A stretch of DNA of 64,000 bases from Clostridium acetobutylicum ATCC 824 (GTDB lineage: Bacteria; Bacillota; Clostridia; Clostridiales; Clostridiaceae): the NCBI RefSeq assembly GCF_000008765.1, contig NC_003030.1, forward strand, positions 2,328,001 to 2,392,000, written 5' to 3'. The notes under the pieces are model-generated. The model saw nothing but the letters and a program-made list of their open reading frames with translations. It ran no database searches and was not told where the DNA came from. This document shows positions 1 to 9,780 of the stretch, one piece after another (position 1 is the stretch's first letter; each line of letters starts with the position of its first letter). A program made the position numbers and the translations under genes.

Positions 1-993
1 CATTGCACCAGCTTGGCAAGCACTACCTGCTGACGCACATATACCATTCATATCTAAATTAAATAAAATTCCTTCACCGTCTTTTCCATTAAAACATAAA
101 TTTATATTATTTGAAAGTCTTTTTTCATTTAAAATTCCATTTAACTTTACGTAAGGCAATTCTAAAGCCTTTTCAACAAATAAGTTCCTTAAATTTTCCT
201 GCCTTGTATTTTCCTTCTCAATGTCATCCGAAACAATTTTTAGTGCCTTAGCTGCTCCGACTATTGCTGGAACATTTTCAGTTCCTCCACGTCTTCCTCT
301 TTGTTGTCCCCCGCCGTATATAATATTACTTACCTTTGTTCCTTTTCTTATATAAAGTATTCCAATTCCCTTAGGACCATAGAACTTATGTGCTGCTAAA
401 CTCAAAAGATCAGCATTTATTTGATCTACATCTATTTTAACATGACCTGCTGCTTGAACTGCATCTGTATGAAAAATTATATTTTTTCCCTTTAGGTAAT
501 CTCCTATTTCCTTCACAGGCTCAATAGTTCCAATCTCATTATTTGCCATCATTATAGATACCAAAATAGTATCTTTTCTTATATTTTTCTTTAATTCTTC
601 TATAGAAACAAGTCCATTTGAGTCAACATTAAGATATGTCACCTCAAAGCCTTCTCCTTCTAAAAACTTACAAGAGTTAAGTACCGCATGGTGTTCTATT
701 GCTGTGGTTATTATATGTTTTCCTTTATCCCTATTTGCAAAAGCTGATCCTATTATAGCCCAGCTATCACCTTCACTTCCCCCGCTTGTAAAAAAAATTT
801 CATAGGGCTTGCAATTAATAATTTTAGAAACAGTTATCTTAGCTTCATCAATTGCCATCTTACTTTCATTTGATAGTGAATATATAGAAGCTGGATTGCC
901 ATAAAATTCTGTAAAATACGGCATCATTTCCTCTACTACTTCTTTAAGTACTGGTGTTGTAGCAGAATAATCCATATAAATTGTCTTTTTCAT
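1..993 (-). CDS. nifS: Cysteine desulfurase, NifS/IscS family (partial, C-terminus off the window)
   Basis: PLP enzyme that takes sulfur from L-cysteine to form an enzyme persulfide for Fe-S clusters and other thio-cofactors. Reading from ATG at 993 it is open to the window edge (331 codons). Visible are the N-terminal YMDYSATTPV, the PLP-lysine segment AAHKFYGPKG and, near the edge, the catalytic cysteine in ASAGSACQAG. About 50-60 C-terminal residues are missing. It lies downstream of cysK and rrf2 on the same strand, a cysteine/Fe-S neighbourhood. NifS/IscS class is clear; which paralogue cannot be told here. Confidence 0.93.
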   Translation of the reverse strand, partial: MKKTIYMDYSATTPVLKEVVEEMMPYFTEFYGNPASIYSLSNESKMAIDEAKITVSKIINCKPYEIFFTSGGSEGDSWAIIGSAFANRDKGKHIITTAIEHHAVLNSCKFLEGEGFEVTYLNVDSNGLVSIEELKKNIRKDTILVSIMMANNEIGTIEPVKEIGDYLKGKNIIFHTDAVQAAGHVKIDVDQINADLLSLAAHKFYGPKGIGILYIRKGTKVSNIIYGGGQQRGRRGGTENVPAIVGAAKALKIVSDDIEKENTRQENLRNLFVEKALELPYVKLNGILNEKRLSNNINLCFNGKDGEGILFNLDMNGICASAGSACQAGAM

Positions 994-1028
994 TATATTT
1001 ATCATCCTTTACTCTATAAACATATAGA

Positions 1029-1056
1029 GCTGTTTCAAAATAAAATTTGAAACAGC
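1029..1056 (-). terminator. Hairpin between cysK and nifS
   Basis: Perfect 11-bp stem (GCTGTTTCAAA paired with TTTGAAACAGC) with a 6-nt loop. On the plus side it is followed by a T-rich run; on the minus side the following sequence is only moderately T-rich, so termination of cysK transcription may be partial. Inferred from structure only. Confidence 0.5.
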
Positions 1057-1094
1057 CCTCATATTTTTATTTTATTATATTATACTATAACGAA

Positions 1095-2024
1095 TTAATC
1101 AAATACAGACATTGATAAATATCTTTGACCGCTATCAGGAAGAATCACAACAACATTCTTACCCTTGAATTCTGGTCTTGATGCAACCTCTTTAGCCGCA
1201 AATAGTGCTGCACCTGATGATATTCCTGCAAGTATTCCCTCTTCTCTAGCAAGCTCTTTGGCAGAAGCAAATGCATCTTCATTTTTAACTTGAATTATCT
1301 CATCTATTAATTCTGCTTCATATACATCAGGAACAAATCCGGCTCCTATTCCCTGAATCTTGTGAGGACCTGCTTTTCCTCCAGAAAGTACTGGTGAAGT
1401 TGCTGGTTCTACTGCTATAATTTTTATATCTTTATTTTTTTCTCTAAGAGTTTTAGCAATACCTGTTATAGTACCACCTGTTCCTACTCCTGCAACTACT
1501 GCATCAACTTTTCCATCAGTATCCTCCCATATTTCTATTCCAGTTGTAACTTCATGTATAGCTGGATTTGATGGATTTTTGAACTGCTGTGGTATAAAAG
1601 AATTAGGATTTTCACTTGCAAGCTCATTTGCCTTTTTAATAGCTCCCGTCATTCCTTCAACTCCTGAAGTAAGAACTATTTCAGCTCCATATGCTGTCAA
1701 AAGCTTTCTTCTTTCAACACTCATAGTTTCAGGCATTGTTAATATAAGCTTATATCCCTTTGCTGCTGCTATAAATGCAAGACCAACTCCAGTATTTCCG
1801 CTTGTTGGTTCTATTATAACTGTATCCTTATTTATTAACCCCTGTTCTTCTGCATTTTTTATCATTGAATATGCAATTCTATCTTTTATGCTTCCTGATG
1901 GATTAAAGTACTCTACCTTTCCTAGAATATTTCCCTCAATTTTATTTTTTTCTTTGTAATTTGAAAGTTCTACTAATGGAGTTCTTCCAATAGTTTCAAT
2001 TAAGTTCTTATAGATTTTACCCAT
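1095..2024 (-). CDS. cysK: Cysteine synthase (O-acetylserine sulfhydrylase)
   Basis: PLP-dependent enzyme that makes cysteine from O-acetylserine and sulfide; 309 residues, the normal CysK length. PLP lysine K47 in NPSGSIKDR; substrate-binding loop TSGNTG around residue 75; phosphate-binding GTGGTITG around residue 180; C-terminal [13 protein letters not shown] start preceded by AGGTGA. It is downstream of an Rrf2-family regulator gene and upstream of a cysteine desulfurase, so sulfur supply and Fe-S assembly are probably co-regulated. CysK versus CysM is not separable with certainty, but the sequence looks CysK-like. Confidence 0.95.
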   Translation of the reverse strand: MGKIYKNLIETIGRTPLVELSNYKEKNKIEGNILGKVEYFNPSGSIKDRIAYSMIKNAEEQGLINKDTVIIEPTSGNTGVGLAFIAAAKGYKLILTMPETMSVERRKLLTAYGAEIVLTSGVEGMTGAIKKANELASENPNSFIPQQFKNPSNPAIHEVTTGIEIWEDTDGKVDAVVAGVGTGGTITGIAKTLREKNKDIKIIAVEPATSPVLSGGKAGPHKIQGIGAGFVPDVYEAELIDEIIQVKNEDAFASAKELAREEGILAGISSGAALFAAKEVASRPEFKGKNVVVILPDSGQRYLSMSVFD

Positions 2025-2120
2025 AATAAATCACCTCATATTTTTATTAAACACATTTGTTTACTAGGAATATGTATTCTAAAAGTCACCTATACCTTCA
2101 TATAGATAACTTTATCAACG

Positions 2121-2564
2121 CTAAATATAATACATGTAACTTGAATTTAGCACATTATTATAATCCATAACTAAATCCTCTAATGTAATAGAAACAACAA
2201 CTTCTTCGATAGCCATATTAATCTTAGTCCAGACATTACCCCTTATAAAATTATCAAGCTTATCTTCCTTTAATATCTCGTTTTCATCTCTTTCAACTAC
2301 TGAAAGATCGCCTTCTAAGGCATTTAATATGTCCGCTACTGTTATTTCTTTCATACTTTTTCCAAGTACATATCCACCTTGAGAACCTTTCCTTCCCTTA
2401 ACTAAACCTTTCTTTCTAAGGGCAGAAAAAATTTGTTCAAGATATCCTTCTGATATTTTCTCTCTCTGAGATATACTTTTTAATGTAACAATATCATTCA
2501 CTGAATTTACAGCCAAATCAATCATAGCCTTTAATCCATAACGTCCTTTAGTTGATATTTTCAT
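2121..2564 (-). CDS. Rrf2-family transcriptional regulator (CymR-like)
   Basis: Rrf2-family winged-helix repressor of 147 residues. N-terminal HTH MKISTKGRYGLKAMIDLA and the family signature GSQGGYVL are visible. It contains no cysteine, so it cannot carry the [2Fe-2S] cluster of IscR; it is closer to CymR, which in Bacillus works with CysK to sense cysteine. The adjacent cysK supports that reading, but it is inference. The ATG at 2564 is chosen over the one at 2570 because AGGTGA abuts the earlier codon and is well spaced for the later one. Confidence 0.88.
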   Translation of the reverse strand: MKISTKGRYGLKAMIDLAVNSVNDIVTLKSISQREKISEGYLEQIFSALRKKGLVKGRKGSQGGYVLGKSMKEITVADILNALEGDLSVVERDENEILKEDKLDNFIRGNVWTKINMAIEEVVVSITLEDLVMDYNNVLNSSYMYYI

Positions 2565-2611
2565 ATGCATTTCACCTATTTATAGTTTTTTTATTGAATT
2601 ACTATGTTTTA

Positions 2612-2642
2612 ATATTACGACTAAAAATTTTACTTGTCAAGT
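2612..2642 (-). promoter_or_regulatory. Sigma-A promoter of rrf2-cysK with overlapping palindrome
   Basis: On the minus strand: -35 TTGACA (2635-2640), 17-nt spacer, -10 TAATAT (2612-2617), about 50 nt upstream of the rrf2 start. The -35 lies inside the 11-bp palindrome ACTTGACAAGT (2632-2642), a plausible operator for autoregulation by the Rrf2 protein. Confidence 0.65.
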
Positions 2643-2845
2643 AGAATTTTCTTTTTAAATTTTTAAGATTTTTAAGATTTTTTATAATAATAATTTCCAA
2701 AATTTAATATTATTATTTATGTATAAATCATTCTTTTTTGAATGGAATTATTGTAAAATAGAATTGTCGCTTTGTTATTTTATTGAATTAATTAAAATAA
2801 TTGGAATTTATCTTTTTATTATACTTGATTCGGGGAGGGTTTATT

Positions 2846-3988
2846 TTGTCAAAGAAAGAAATTATAGCTATGATTCTTGCAGGTGGTCAAGGAAGCAGAC
2901 TCGGTATACTTACTAGAAGAACAGCAAAACCTGCAGTACCATTTGGTGGTAAATATAGAATTATTGATTTTACACTAAGTAATTGTTCTAACTCCGGAAT
3001 AGATACTGTAGGAGTTTTAACTCAATACAAGCCATTAGCACTAAATTCTCATATAGGTATCGGAAGTCCATGGGATTTAGATAGAACCAGCGGTGGAGTG
3101 AGCGTTCTTCCTCCATACATGAAGGAGACTGGGGGAAATTGGTACAAAGGAACTGCCAATGCTATTTATCAAAACAGACATTTTATAGAGAATTATGATC
3201 CTGAATACGTGGTCATATTATCGGGAGATCACATATATAAGATGAACTATTTAGAAATGCTTGATTTCCATAAGAAAAAAAATGCTGATGCAACAATTGC
3301 TGTATTCGAAGTTCCTTTAAATGAAGCCAGCAGATTCGGCATTATGAACACTGACGAAGACGATAGAATAAATGAATTTGAAGAAAAGCCAAAAAAACCA
3401 AAAAACAATCTAGCTTCTATGGGCATATATATTTTCAACTGGAGATTCCTTAAAAGATTTTTAGAAGAAGATGCAAGAGATGAATCCTCAAACAATGATT
3501 TCGGCAAAAATATAATTCCTAATATGCTTAATAAAAAAAGAAAACTCTATGCCTATAGATTTAATGGCTATTGGAAAGATGTTGGTACAATTCAAAGCTT
3601 ATGGGAAGCCAATATGGATTTATTAGATGATAACAATAGTTTAAATATATATGATCCTAAATGGAAAATTTATTCTGTAAACCCTACTATGCCTCCTCAA
3701 TACATAGCCTGCAATTCCGATGTGAAAAGATCTTTGGTGGTTGAAGGATGTATAGTATTAGGGAAAGTATACAATTCTGTGTTATTTCCTGGTGTTTATA
3801 TTGGAAGGGATACAATTATAACAAATTCCGTAATCATGCCAAATGTAATCGTAGGTAATAATGTAATTATTAAAAAATCTATAATAGGTAGTAATGCAAG
3901 AGTAGATGATAACGTAATTGTAGGTACTAATGACAATATCTCTGTGGTAGGTGCAGGAAGTAAAGTAAAGGAAAGCATTATACAATAA
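2846..3988 (+). CDS. glgC: Glucose-1-phosphate adenylyltransferase
   Basis: Makes ADP-glucose from ATP and glucose-1-phosphate, the first committed step of glycogen (granulose) synthesis. N-terminal nucleotidyltransferase domain with [12 protein letters not shown] and [15 protein letters not shown], then a C-terminal left-handed beta-helix of hexapeptide repeats ([20 protein letters not shown]). The TTG at 2846 is chosen because GGGGAGGG ends 7 nt before it and the protein then begins [13 protein letters not shown] like its homologues (380 residues); an upstream in-frame start at 2801 would add 15 atypical residues. First gene of glgC-glgD-glgA-CBM20. Confidence 0.95.
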   Translation: MSKKEIIAMILAGGQGSRLGILTRRTAKPAVPFGGKYRIIDFTLSNCSNSGIDTVGVLTQYKPLALNSHIGIGSPWDLDRTSGGVSVLPPYMKETGGNWYKGTANAIYQNRHFIENYDPEYVVILSGDHIYKMNYLEMLDFHKKKNADATIAVFEVPLNEASRFGIMNTDEDDRINEFEEKPKKPKNNLASMGIYIFNWRFLKRFLEEDARDESSNNDFGKNIIPNMLNKKRKLYAYRFNGYWKDVGTIQSLWEANMDLLDDNNSLNIYDPKWKIYSVNPTMPPQYIACNSDVKRSLVVEGCIVLGKVYNSVLFPGVYIGRDTIITNSVIMPNVIVGNNVIIKKSIIGSNARVDDNVIVGTNDNISVVGAGSKVKESIIQ

Positions 3989-4009
3989 ATACATTTGGAG
4001 GGAATTAAA

Positions 4010-5128
4010 ATGCTAAATAACTATATGTCAATTCTAAGCTTAAATGAAAATGATAATGATATAAAAAGTCTTACAAAAGCAAGGCCTCTAGCCTCCATCC
4101 CAATTGCAGGAAGATACAGAATTATAGATTTTATACTTTCCAATCTTGTAAATTCAGGAGTTAAAAATATTGGTATATTAACTCAGTGTAAATCAAGATC
4201 TCTACTCGACCATCTTGGATCAGGTAAACCTTGGGATTTAGATCGAAAATTAAATGGCTTATTTATATTTAATTTTAGTGGTATAACTTCTACTCTAAGC
4301 GATATAGAAATGTTAAAAAGTAATATGGAGTATTTATATAGAAGCACACAGGAGAAAGTAATCCTCTCCTCATCTGCAGTTATATGCAACATAGATTTTC
4401 AAAGAGCTGCAGAATTTCATGAAAAGTCTGGTAAAGACATAACCCTTATATACAAAAGAACCAATAATGGTAAACGAAAATTTTTAAACTGCAGTGTATT
4501 AAATATGGATAAAAACAATAATGTTATAAGTATTGGCAAAAATACCGGTTTAGATGATGTACAGAATATATCTCTTGGCATGTTTATCATGAATAAAAAG
4601 TTATTGATAAACATATTAAATAATTGTATAAGAACCGGATTTTCACTTAGCTTAAAACAATGTATCCGTAAGCATATGAATAATTTCACCGTAAATGCTT
4701 ATGAATTTAATGGCTATGCAGAGTATATAGATTCAGTAAAATCTTACTATAAAGTCAATATGGATATGCTAAACCTTGACATTAACAGAGAGGTTTTCTT
4801 TAAAAATGGTCTTATATACACTAAAGTAAAAGATGAGGCTCCAACAAAATACTTTAATGACTCTGAGGTATGTAACTCCCTTATAGCAAACGGTTCTTTA
4901 ATACACGGACAAATTGAAAATAGTATAATCGGAAGAAGAGTTACTATTTCTAAGGGAGCTAGAATTAAAAATTGCGTTATAATGCAAAATTGCACAATAA
5001 AAGAAAATGTGGATTTAACTAACGTTATAGTAGATAAAAATGTAATAATCGATGAAAACACAGTTCTAAAAGGAGGAAAAGAATTCCCTCTTGTTATAGA
5101 AAAAAAATCCATTTACTCTGAAGTTTAA
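4010..5128 (+). CDS. glgD: GlgC paralogue GlgD (ADP-glucose pyrophosphorylase second subunit)
   Basis: GlgC-like protein of 372 residues, 21 nt downstream of glgC. In Bacillus-type operons GlgD pairs with GlgC in a hetero-oligomer that raises activity; known for the family, not shown here. The N-terminal GGQGSRL loop of GlgC is absent (the start reads MLNNYMSILSLNEND), while ARPLASIPIAGRYRIIDF and the C-terminal hexapeptide repeats are kept, consistent with a non-catalytic or regulatory subunit. The ATG at 4010 has TTGGAGGG 7 nt upstream. Confidence 0.9.
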   Translation: MLNNYMSILSLNENDNDIKSLTKARPLASIPIAGRYRIIDFILSNLVNSGVKNIGILTQCKSRSLLDHLGSGKPWDLDRKLNGLFIFNFSGITSTLSDIEMLKSNMEYLYRSTQEKVILSSSAVICNIDFQRAAEFHEKSGKDITLIYKRTNNGKRKFLNCSVLNMDKNNNVISIGKNTGLDDVQNISLGMFIMNKKLLINILNNCIRTGFSLSLKQCIRKHMNNFTVNAYEFNGYAEYIDSVKSYYKVNMDMLNLDINREVFFKNGLIYTKVKDEAPTKYFNDSEVCNSLIANGSLIHGQIENSIIGRRVTISKGARIKNCVIMQNCTIKENVDLTNVIVDKNVIIDENTVLKGGKEFPLVIEKKSIYSEV

Positions 5129-5196
5129 TTTTCTGATTTCAAAAATAATAGAAGCTTATTTACTTTTTTCTATAAATAATAAAGGGGGAAACCAAT

Positions 5197-6630
5197 TTGA
5201 AAATTTTATTTGCTTCTTCTGAAAGTTATCCTTTTATAAAAACAGGTGGGCTTGGTGATGTATCCTATGCCCTTCCTAAAGCTTTAAGAAAAATAGGAAT
5301 TGATGCAAGAGTAATAATTCCAAAATATTCAGATATACCTGAATACTTTAGATATAATACTCACCATATTGCAAGTTTTGGTGTTCCAGTTGGCTGGAGG
5401 AGTCAGTATGGAGGCCTTGAATACTATGAATACGATGGAGTTCCTTTTTACTTCATAGATAACGACTACTATTTCAAAAGATCTGGACTTTATGGATACT
5501 ATGATGATGGAGAACGCTTCGCCTATTTTTCAAGAGGAGTACTTCAAGCCATAACTTATATGCAGGACTTTAATCCAGATATTATTCAATGCAACGATTG
5601 GCAAACAGCGATAATACCTGTTCTTCTTAAAGATCATTATCGAAATTACAGAAACTATAATCATATAAAAACTATATTTACAATACACAATCTAAAATAT
5701 CAAGGTGTTTTTGGAAAATCAGTACTTGGAGAGCTTTTGTGTTTAAATGAAGGCTATTATAACGAAAATGCATTAAAGTTTTACGATGGTATTTCCTTTA
5801 TGAAAGGCGGTATTTTATTTTCAGATAAACTTTCAACTGTAAGCAGAACTTATGCTGAAGAAATTAAAGACCCTTATTATGGAGAACATCTTGATGGCTT
5901 ACTTAGAAGTCGTTCTTATGACTTATGGGGTATTGTAAATGGAATTGATTACGATATATTAAATCCTGAAACAGACAAAGACTTGTTTTTTAATTTTGAT
6001 TCTTCAACCTTGTATAATAAAACAAAAAATAAAATAGAGCTTCAAAAAATGCTGAATTTACCTGTGTCAGAAAATATACCAATGATAGGTATAGTCTCTA
6101 GACTTGTAAGTCAAAAAGGTTTAGATTTAATTTCCTGCGTTTTAGAAGACTTACTTCAAGATGGAATACAACTTGTAGTACTTGGTACTGGTGATGCTAA
6201 ATATGAAAATATGTTTAAATATTTCGCATGGAAGTACCCAAATAAACTATCTGCAAATATTCAATTCAATAACAGCTTAGCTCAAAAAATATATGGTGCA
6301 TCCGATATGTTCTTAATGCCTTCAAAATTCGAACCTTGTGGTATAGGACAATTAATAGCTCTTAGATACGGTAGTCTCCCTATAGTACGTGAGACAGGAG
6401 GTCTTAAAGACACTGTAAGACCTTTTAATCCAATAACAGGTGAAGGAAATGGTTTCTCTTTTACCAATTATAATGCACATGATATGCTGCATGTTATAAG
6501 AAATGCAGAATATTTCTATTACAACGAAAAATACAATTGGAATAAGCTTGTACAAACTGCAATGAATGATGATAACAGTTGGAGTAAATCAGCAGAAATT
6601 TACAGAAATTTGTACATGTCAGTACTTTAA
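5197..6630 (+). CDS. glgA: Glycogen synthase, ADP-glucose type (GT5)
   Basis: Transfers glucose from ADP-glucose to a growing alpha-1,4-glucan; 477 residues, normal for bacterial GlgA. ADP-glucose-binding K15-T-G-G-L near the N-terminus, HNLKYQG, and the C-terminal GT-B motif SKFEPCGIGQLIALRYG. TTG start with AAAGGGGG upstream. No branching enzyme or phosphorylase gene lies in the operon, which fits the little-branched granulose of clostridia (family knowledge). Confidence 0.96.
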   Translation: MKILFASSESYPFIKTGGLGDVSYALPKALRKIGIDARVIIPKYSDIPEYFRYNTHHIASFGVPVGWRSQYGGLEYYEYDGVPFYFIDNDYYFKRSGLYGYYDDGERFAYFSRGVLQAITYMQDFNPDIIQCNDWQTAIIPVLLKDHYRNYRNYNHIKTIFTIHNLKYQGVFGKSVLGELLCLNEGYYNENALKFYDGISFMKGGILFSDKLSTVSRTYAEEIKDPYYGEHLDGLLRSRSYDLWGIVNGIDYDILNPETDKDLFFNFDSSTLYNKTKNKIELQKMLNLPVSENIPMIGIVSRLVSQKGLDLISCVLEDLLQDGIQLVVLGTGDAKYENMFKYFAWKYPNKLSANIQFNNSLAQKIYGASDMFLMPSKFEPCGIGQLIALRYGSLPIVRETGGLKDTVRPFNPITGEGNGFSFTNYNAHDMLHVIRNAEYFYYNEKYNWNKLVQTAMNDDNSWSKSAEIYRNLYMSVL

Positions 6631-6663
6631 TTATAATTTTTTAATTAGGGAGGATTTTACATT

Positions 6664-7176
6664 ATGGCAAAAACAACATCCAAAAAAACTCAGACTAACA
6701 CAAAAAGCTCATCTAAAACTGTAAAAACTTCTGCTTCTATTACTGAAGCTTCTAAAAAAAAATCAAGTGCGCCTACTAAAAGGGTTGCAAAATCTAGAGC
6801 TACTGCTAAAAATCAAACCATATCTAATGATAAAAAGCCTAAAAAGACTAAAGTTGTTAAATCAGTAGATTTTGTTGACGTTACATTTATTTTAAACAAA
6901 ACTTCAACTTCTATAGGTGAAAATATATTTATTTCTGGAAATATAAAAGAATTAGGCAATTGGACTATAGATAATGCAATTAAACTTAGTACAGACGAAT
7001 CAATATATCCAACCTGGAAAACTCAAATTAAACTTCCGATAAACACAGAAGTTGAATTCAAATTTTTACTATTAAAAGAAGGAGAAGATAAAAATTCTGC
7101 AGTTTGGGAGAATTCGGGTAATAGAATTTTAATTGTCACTGAAAACACTAAAGTATATGAATGTGATTGGGCTTAA
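6664..7176 (+). CDS. Cytoplasmic CBM20 starch-binding protein with basic N-terminal tail
   Basis: 170 residues. The first ~68 are a low-complexity Lys/Ser/Thr-rich segment without signal peptide or membrane span; residues ~70-170 form a CBM20 starch-binding domain (VTFILNKTSTSIGENIFISG, LGNWTIDNAIKLS, then the C-terminal strand with VYECDWA). It is the last gene of the granulose operon, 33 nt after glgA. No catalytic domain is present. A role in coating, nucleating or anchoring granulose particles is inference. Confidence 0.85.
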   Translation: MAKTTSKKTQTNTKSSSKTVKTSASITEASKKKSSAPTKRVAKSRATAKNQTISNDKKPKKTKVVKSVDFVDVTFILNKTSTSIGENIFISGNIKELGNWTIDNAIKLSTDESIYPTWKTQIKLPINTEVEFKFLLLKEGEDKNSAVWENSGNRILIVTENTKVYECDWA

Positions 7177-7200
7177 GTTTTCCCTTTACTTACTATATAT

Positions 7201-7245
7201 AAAGGCAGGAAATTAACATATTGTGAAAGTTAATTTCCTGCCTTT
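7201..7245. terminator. Bidirectional terminator between the granulose operon and the metal ATPase
   Basis: Perfect 17-bp stem (AAAGGCAGGAAATTAAC and its complement) with an 11-nt loop between convergent genes. Flanking A/T-rich sequence allows it to serve both strands. Confidence 0.85.
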
Positions 7246-7248
7246 ATA

Positions 7249-9348
7249 TTATTTTTTAAGAATTCTAAGTGAATTTAATACTGCTAGCAGTGCAACACCA
7301 ACATCTGCAAAAACAGCTTCCCACATATTTGAAATACCAAGTATTGTTAGCAGCAATACAATAGCTTTTACACCTAAAGCCAATACTATATTCTGCCATA
7401 CTATACTTCTAGTACTTTTTGCTATTAACACGGCTTCATATATTTTATATGGTTCATCTGTCATTATAACCACATCAGAGGCCTCTACTGCAGCATCTGA
7501 TCCAAAACTCCCCATGGAAATTCCAACGTCAGCTCTAGCAAGCACCGGTGCATCATTTATTCCATCCCCAACAAATGCAACCCTTCCTGACATGTTACCC
7601 TCAAATATCTTTTCCATATTATATACTTTATCTTGAGGTAAGAGCTCGTACTTAACATCATCTATCCCTATTTTCTGCGAAACCTTAAGCGCTGCTTTTT
7701 TATTATCACCAGTAAACATTATAGGCTTTATATTTATTCTTTTTAATGCCTCAATAGCTTTTATTGTATCTTCTTTTAATTTATCTGATATTAGAATACT
7801 TCCTACAAAACTTCCTTCACATGAAACATAAATTACTGTTCCAATATCATTTCTAAAAGCTTCTTCTTTAACATCTATATTTTCCTTCAGCATTAACTTT
7901 TCATTACCAACAAATACTAATTTTCCATTAACGTAAGCCTGTATACCATGTCCTGCAATTTCCTTATATTCTTTAATTTCAGCTTCATCATTTTTCTGAC
8001 CATAAGCCTCTACTATTGAAACGGCTATAGGATGATTAGAAAAAGCCTCAACACTTGCCGCCAGCTTTAAAACATCCTTTTCATCAAATCCATTGTAAGC
8101 TTGTATCTTATCTACGCTAAAGGTTCCTTTAGTTAAAGTTCCTGTTTTATCAAAAACCATAGTACTAACATCATTCAATATTTCTAAATAGTTTCCACCC
8201 TTAACCAAAATTCCCTTTTTGGATGCAGCTCCTATTCCTCCAAAAAAACTTAATGGAATTGATATTACAAGTGCACACGGACACGAAACTACAAGAAATA
8301 CAAGTGCCTTGTAGATCCAGCTAGAAAAAGATGCATTCTTAATAAAAAGCGGTGGTAATACAGCTATAAAAAGTGCTGAAAAAACAACTATCGGAGTATA
8401 ATACTTAGCAAACTTAGTTATAAACTTTTCTGTATCAGCTTTCCTACTCGAAGCATTTTCAACTAAATTTAAAATTTTTGATACCGCAGAATTTTCAAAG
8501 GTTCTTTTAACCTTTACAGTAATTAATCCTTCCTTATTAATATAACCAGAAAATACTTCTTCGCCTGGCTTTATAGATTTAGGAACTGGTTCTCCTGTTA
8601 TAGCTGATGTGTCAAAAAAGGATACACCCTCTGTAATAACACCATCTAGTGGTACTTTTTCTCCAGGCTTTACCACAATAAAATCATCTATTCTAACTTC
8701 TTCAGGATTAACCTTTTTAAGCTCTGATCCATTTTTAACATTTGCAAACTCTGCTTTTATATTAAGAAGACTCTTTATTGATTTCCTTGATCTTTCAACA
8801 GCTTTATCTTGAAAAAATTCTCCTATTTCATAAAATAACATTACAGAAACTGCTTCCGGAAACTCTTTTATAGCAAAGGCACCAACCGTAGCTACTGTCA
8901 TAAGAAAATTTTCATCAAATATTTCTCCTCTTCTTATATTCCTTATGGATTTTAAAATAACTTCTCCACCAATTAAAACATAACTAATTAAAAATAAAAC
9001 AATACCAAATTTCTGTTCTTTTAGGATATATGCTAAAGCAAAAATAACAATTCCCATAGATAGCCTTATTATGTCCTTTTTCTTTAAACCTTCATCCTCT
9101 TGTTCGCTTTCTACTTCCTTTAAATCCACATCTGGCTCTACAGCCTTTACTATCTCCCTAACTTTATTAAAGACCTTTTTTTCTTCACTTCCATCTTTAA
9201 TTTGAAAGGTAAGCTTTTTAAAAACGAAATCTAAGTTCGCTTCCTCAATTTCATTTAATCCTCTAACTCTCTCCTCAATCTTAGCAGCACAGTTTGCGCA
9301 GTCTATTCCTTCTACATAATATTGTTTTTTTATACCACTACTTTCCAT
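7249..9348 (-). CDS. Heavy-metal P1B-type ATPase (Zn/Cd/Pb exporter class)
   Basis: ATP-driven heavy-metal exporter in the cytoplasmic membrane, 699 residues. N-terminal HMA domain with GIDCANCAAK (Cys pair near residue 16), membrane metal site SCPCALVIS, phosphorylation motif DKTGTLTKG and hinge GDGINDAPVLARADVG. The CPC motif and the adjacent ArsR/CadC-type regulator favour soft divalent cations (Cd, Zn, Pb) rather than copper. Translated 15 nt after the regulator, so they form one operon. Confidence 0.93.
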   Translation of the reverse strand: MESSGIKKQYYVEGIDCANCAAKIEERVRGLNEIEEANLDFVFKKLTFQIKDGSEEKKVFNKVREIVKAVEPDVDLKEVESEQEDEGLKKKDIIRLSMGIVIFALAYILKEQKFGIVLFLISYVLIGGEVILKSIRNIRRGEIFDENFLMTVATVGAFAIKEFPEAVSVMLFYEIGEFFQDKAVERSRKSIKSLLNIKAEFANVKNGSELKKVNPEEVRIDDFIVVKPGEKVPLDGVITEGVSFFDTSAITGEPVPKSIKPGEEVFSGYINKEGLITVKVKRTFENSAVSKILNLVENASSRKADTEKFITKFAKYYTPIVVFSALFIAVLPPLFIKNASFSSWIYKALVFLVVSCPCALVISIPLSFFGGIGAASKKGILVKGGNYLEILNDVSTMVFDKTGTLTKGTFSVDKIQAYNGFDEKDVLKLAASVEAFSNHPIAVSIVEAYGQKNDEAEIKEYKEIAGHGIQAYVNGKLVFVGNEKLMLKENIDVKEEAFRNDIGTVIYVSCEGSFVGSILISDKLKEDTIKAIEALKRINIKPIMFTGDNKKAALKVSQKIGIDDVKYELLPQDKVYNMEKIFEGNMSGRVAFVGDGINDAPVLARADVGISMGSFGSDAAVEASDVVIMTDEPYKIYEAVLIAKSTRSIVWQNIVLALGVKAIVLLLTILGISNMWEAVFADVGVALLAVLNSLRILKK

Positions 9349-9363
9349 AAAATCAACTCCTAC

Positions 9364-9732
9364 TCACTTTTCATTTATGTGCATAAGTCCCATATTAAAT
9401 ATTTCCTTTATATGCTCATCATCAAGAGAATAATAAACAACCTTTCCCTCTCTCCTGTACTTAACCAATTTTGACTGTCTTAATATTTTTAGCTGATGAG
9501 ATATTGCAGACTGCTTCATCTGAAGTAAATAAGCTATATCACATACACACATTTCTTCCTTAAAAAGAGCACAAATTATTTTTATTCTTGTACTATCTCC
9601 AAACACCTTAAATAAATCAGAAAGCTCGTACAATTCTTCATCCTCAGGCATTTGTTTTCTAACTTTTTCTACTGTATCTACATGTATTACATTTGCTTCA
9701 CACAGATCACTATTATTTTGATTTTGAGACAT
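9364..9732 (-). CDS. ArsR/SmtB-family metal-responsive repressor (CadC-like)
   Basis: 122-residue winged-helix repressor that should release DNA on metal binding and derepress the downstream ATPase. Features are the N-terminal DLCEANVIHVDTVEKVR with a Cys, the CadC-style EEMCVCDIAYLLQMKQSAIS (cysteine pair plus recognition helix) and KYRREGKVVYYSLDD. The C-terminal DEHIKEIFNMGLMHI holds the His/Asp residues typical of the alpha5 site. The ATG at 9732 is preferred over 9741 because AGGAG abuts the upstream ATG but is correctly spaced for this one. Confidence 0.9.
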   Translation of the reverse strand: MSQNQNNSDLCEANVIHVDTVEKVRKQMPEDEELYELSDLFKVFGDSTRIKIICALFKEEMCVCDIAYLLQMKQSAISHQLKILRQSKLVKYRREGKVVYYSLDDEHIKEIFNMGLMHINEK

Positions 9733-9752
9733 GGAAATCATCTCCTCTTAAA

Positions 9753-9780
9753 ATTCATATGAATATATGTTCATATGAAT
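9753..9780. promoter_or_regulatory. Putative ArsR/SmtB-type operator
   Basis: Two copies of the palindrome TTCATATGAA (9754-9763 and 9770-9779), 16 bp apart, just upstream of the metal repressor's Shine-Dalgarno. ArsR/SmtB operators are AT-rich inverted repeats of this style, so autoregulation of the repressor-ATPase operon is likely. Not experimentally supported. Confidence 0.65.

Noticed and set aside
2764-2770. Spo0A box upstream of glgC (TTGTCGC)
   Set aside because: Only a partial match to TTGTCGAA; cannot be separated from chance by eye.
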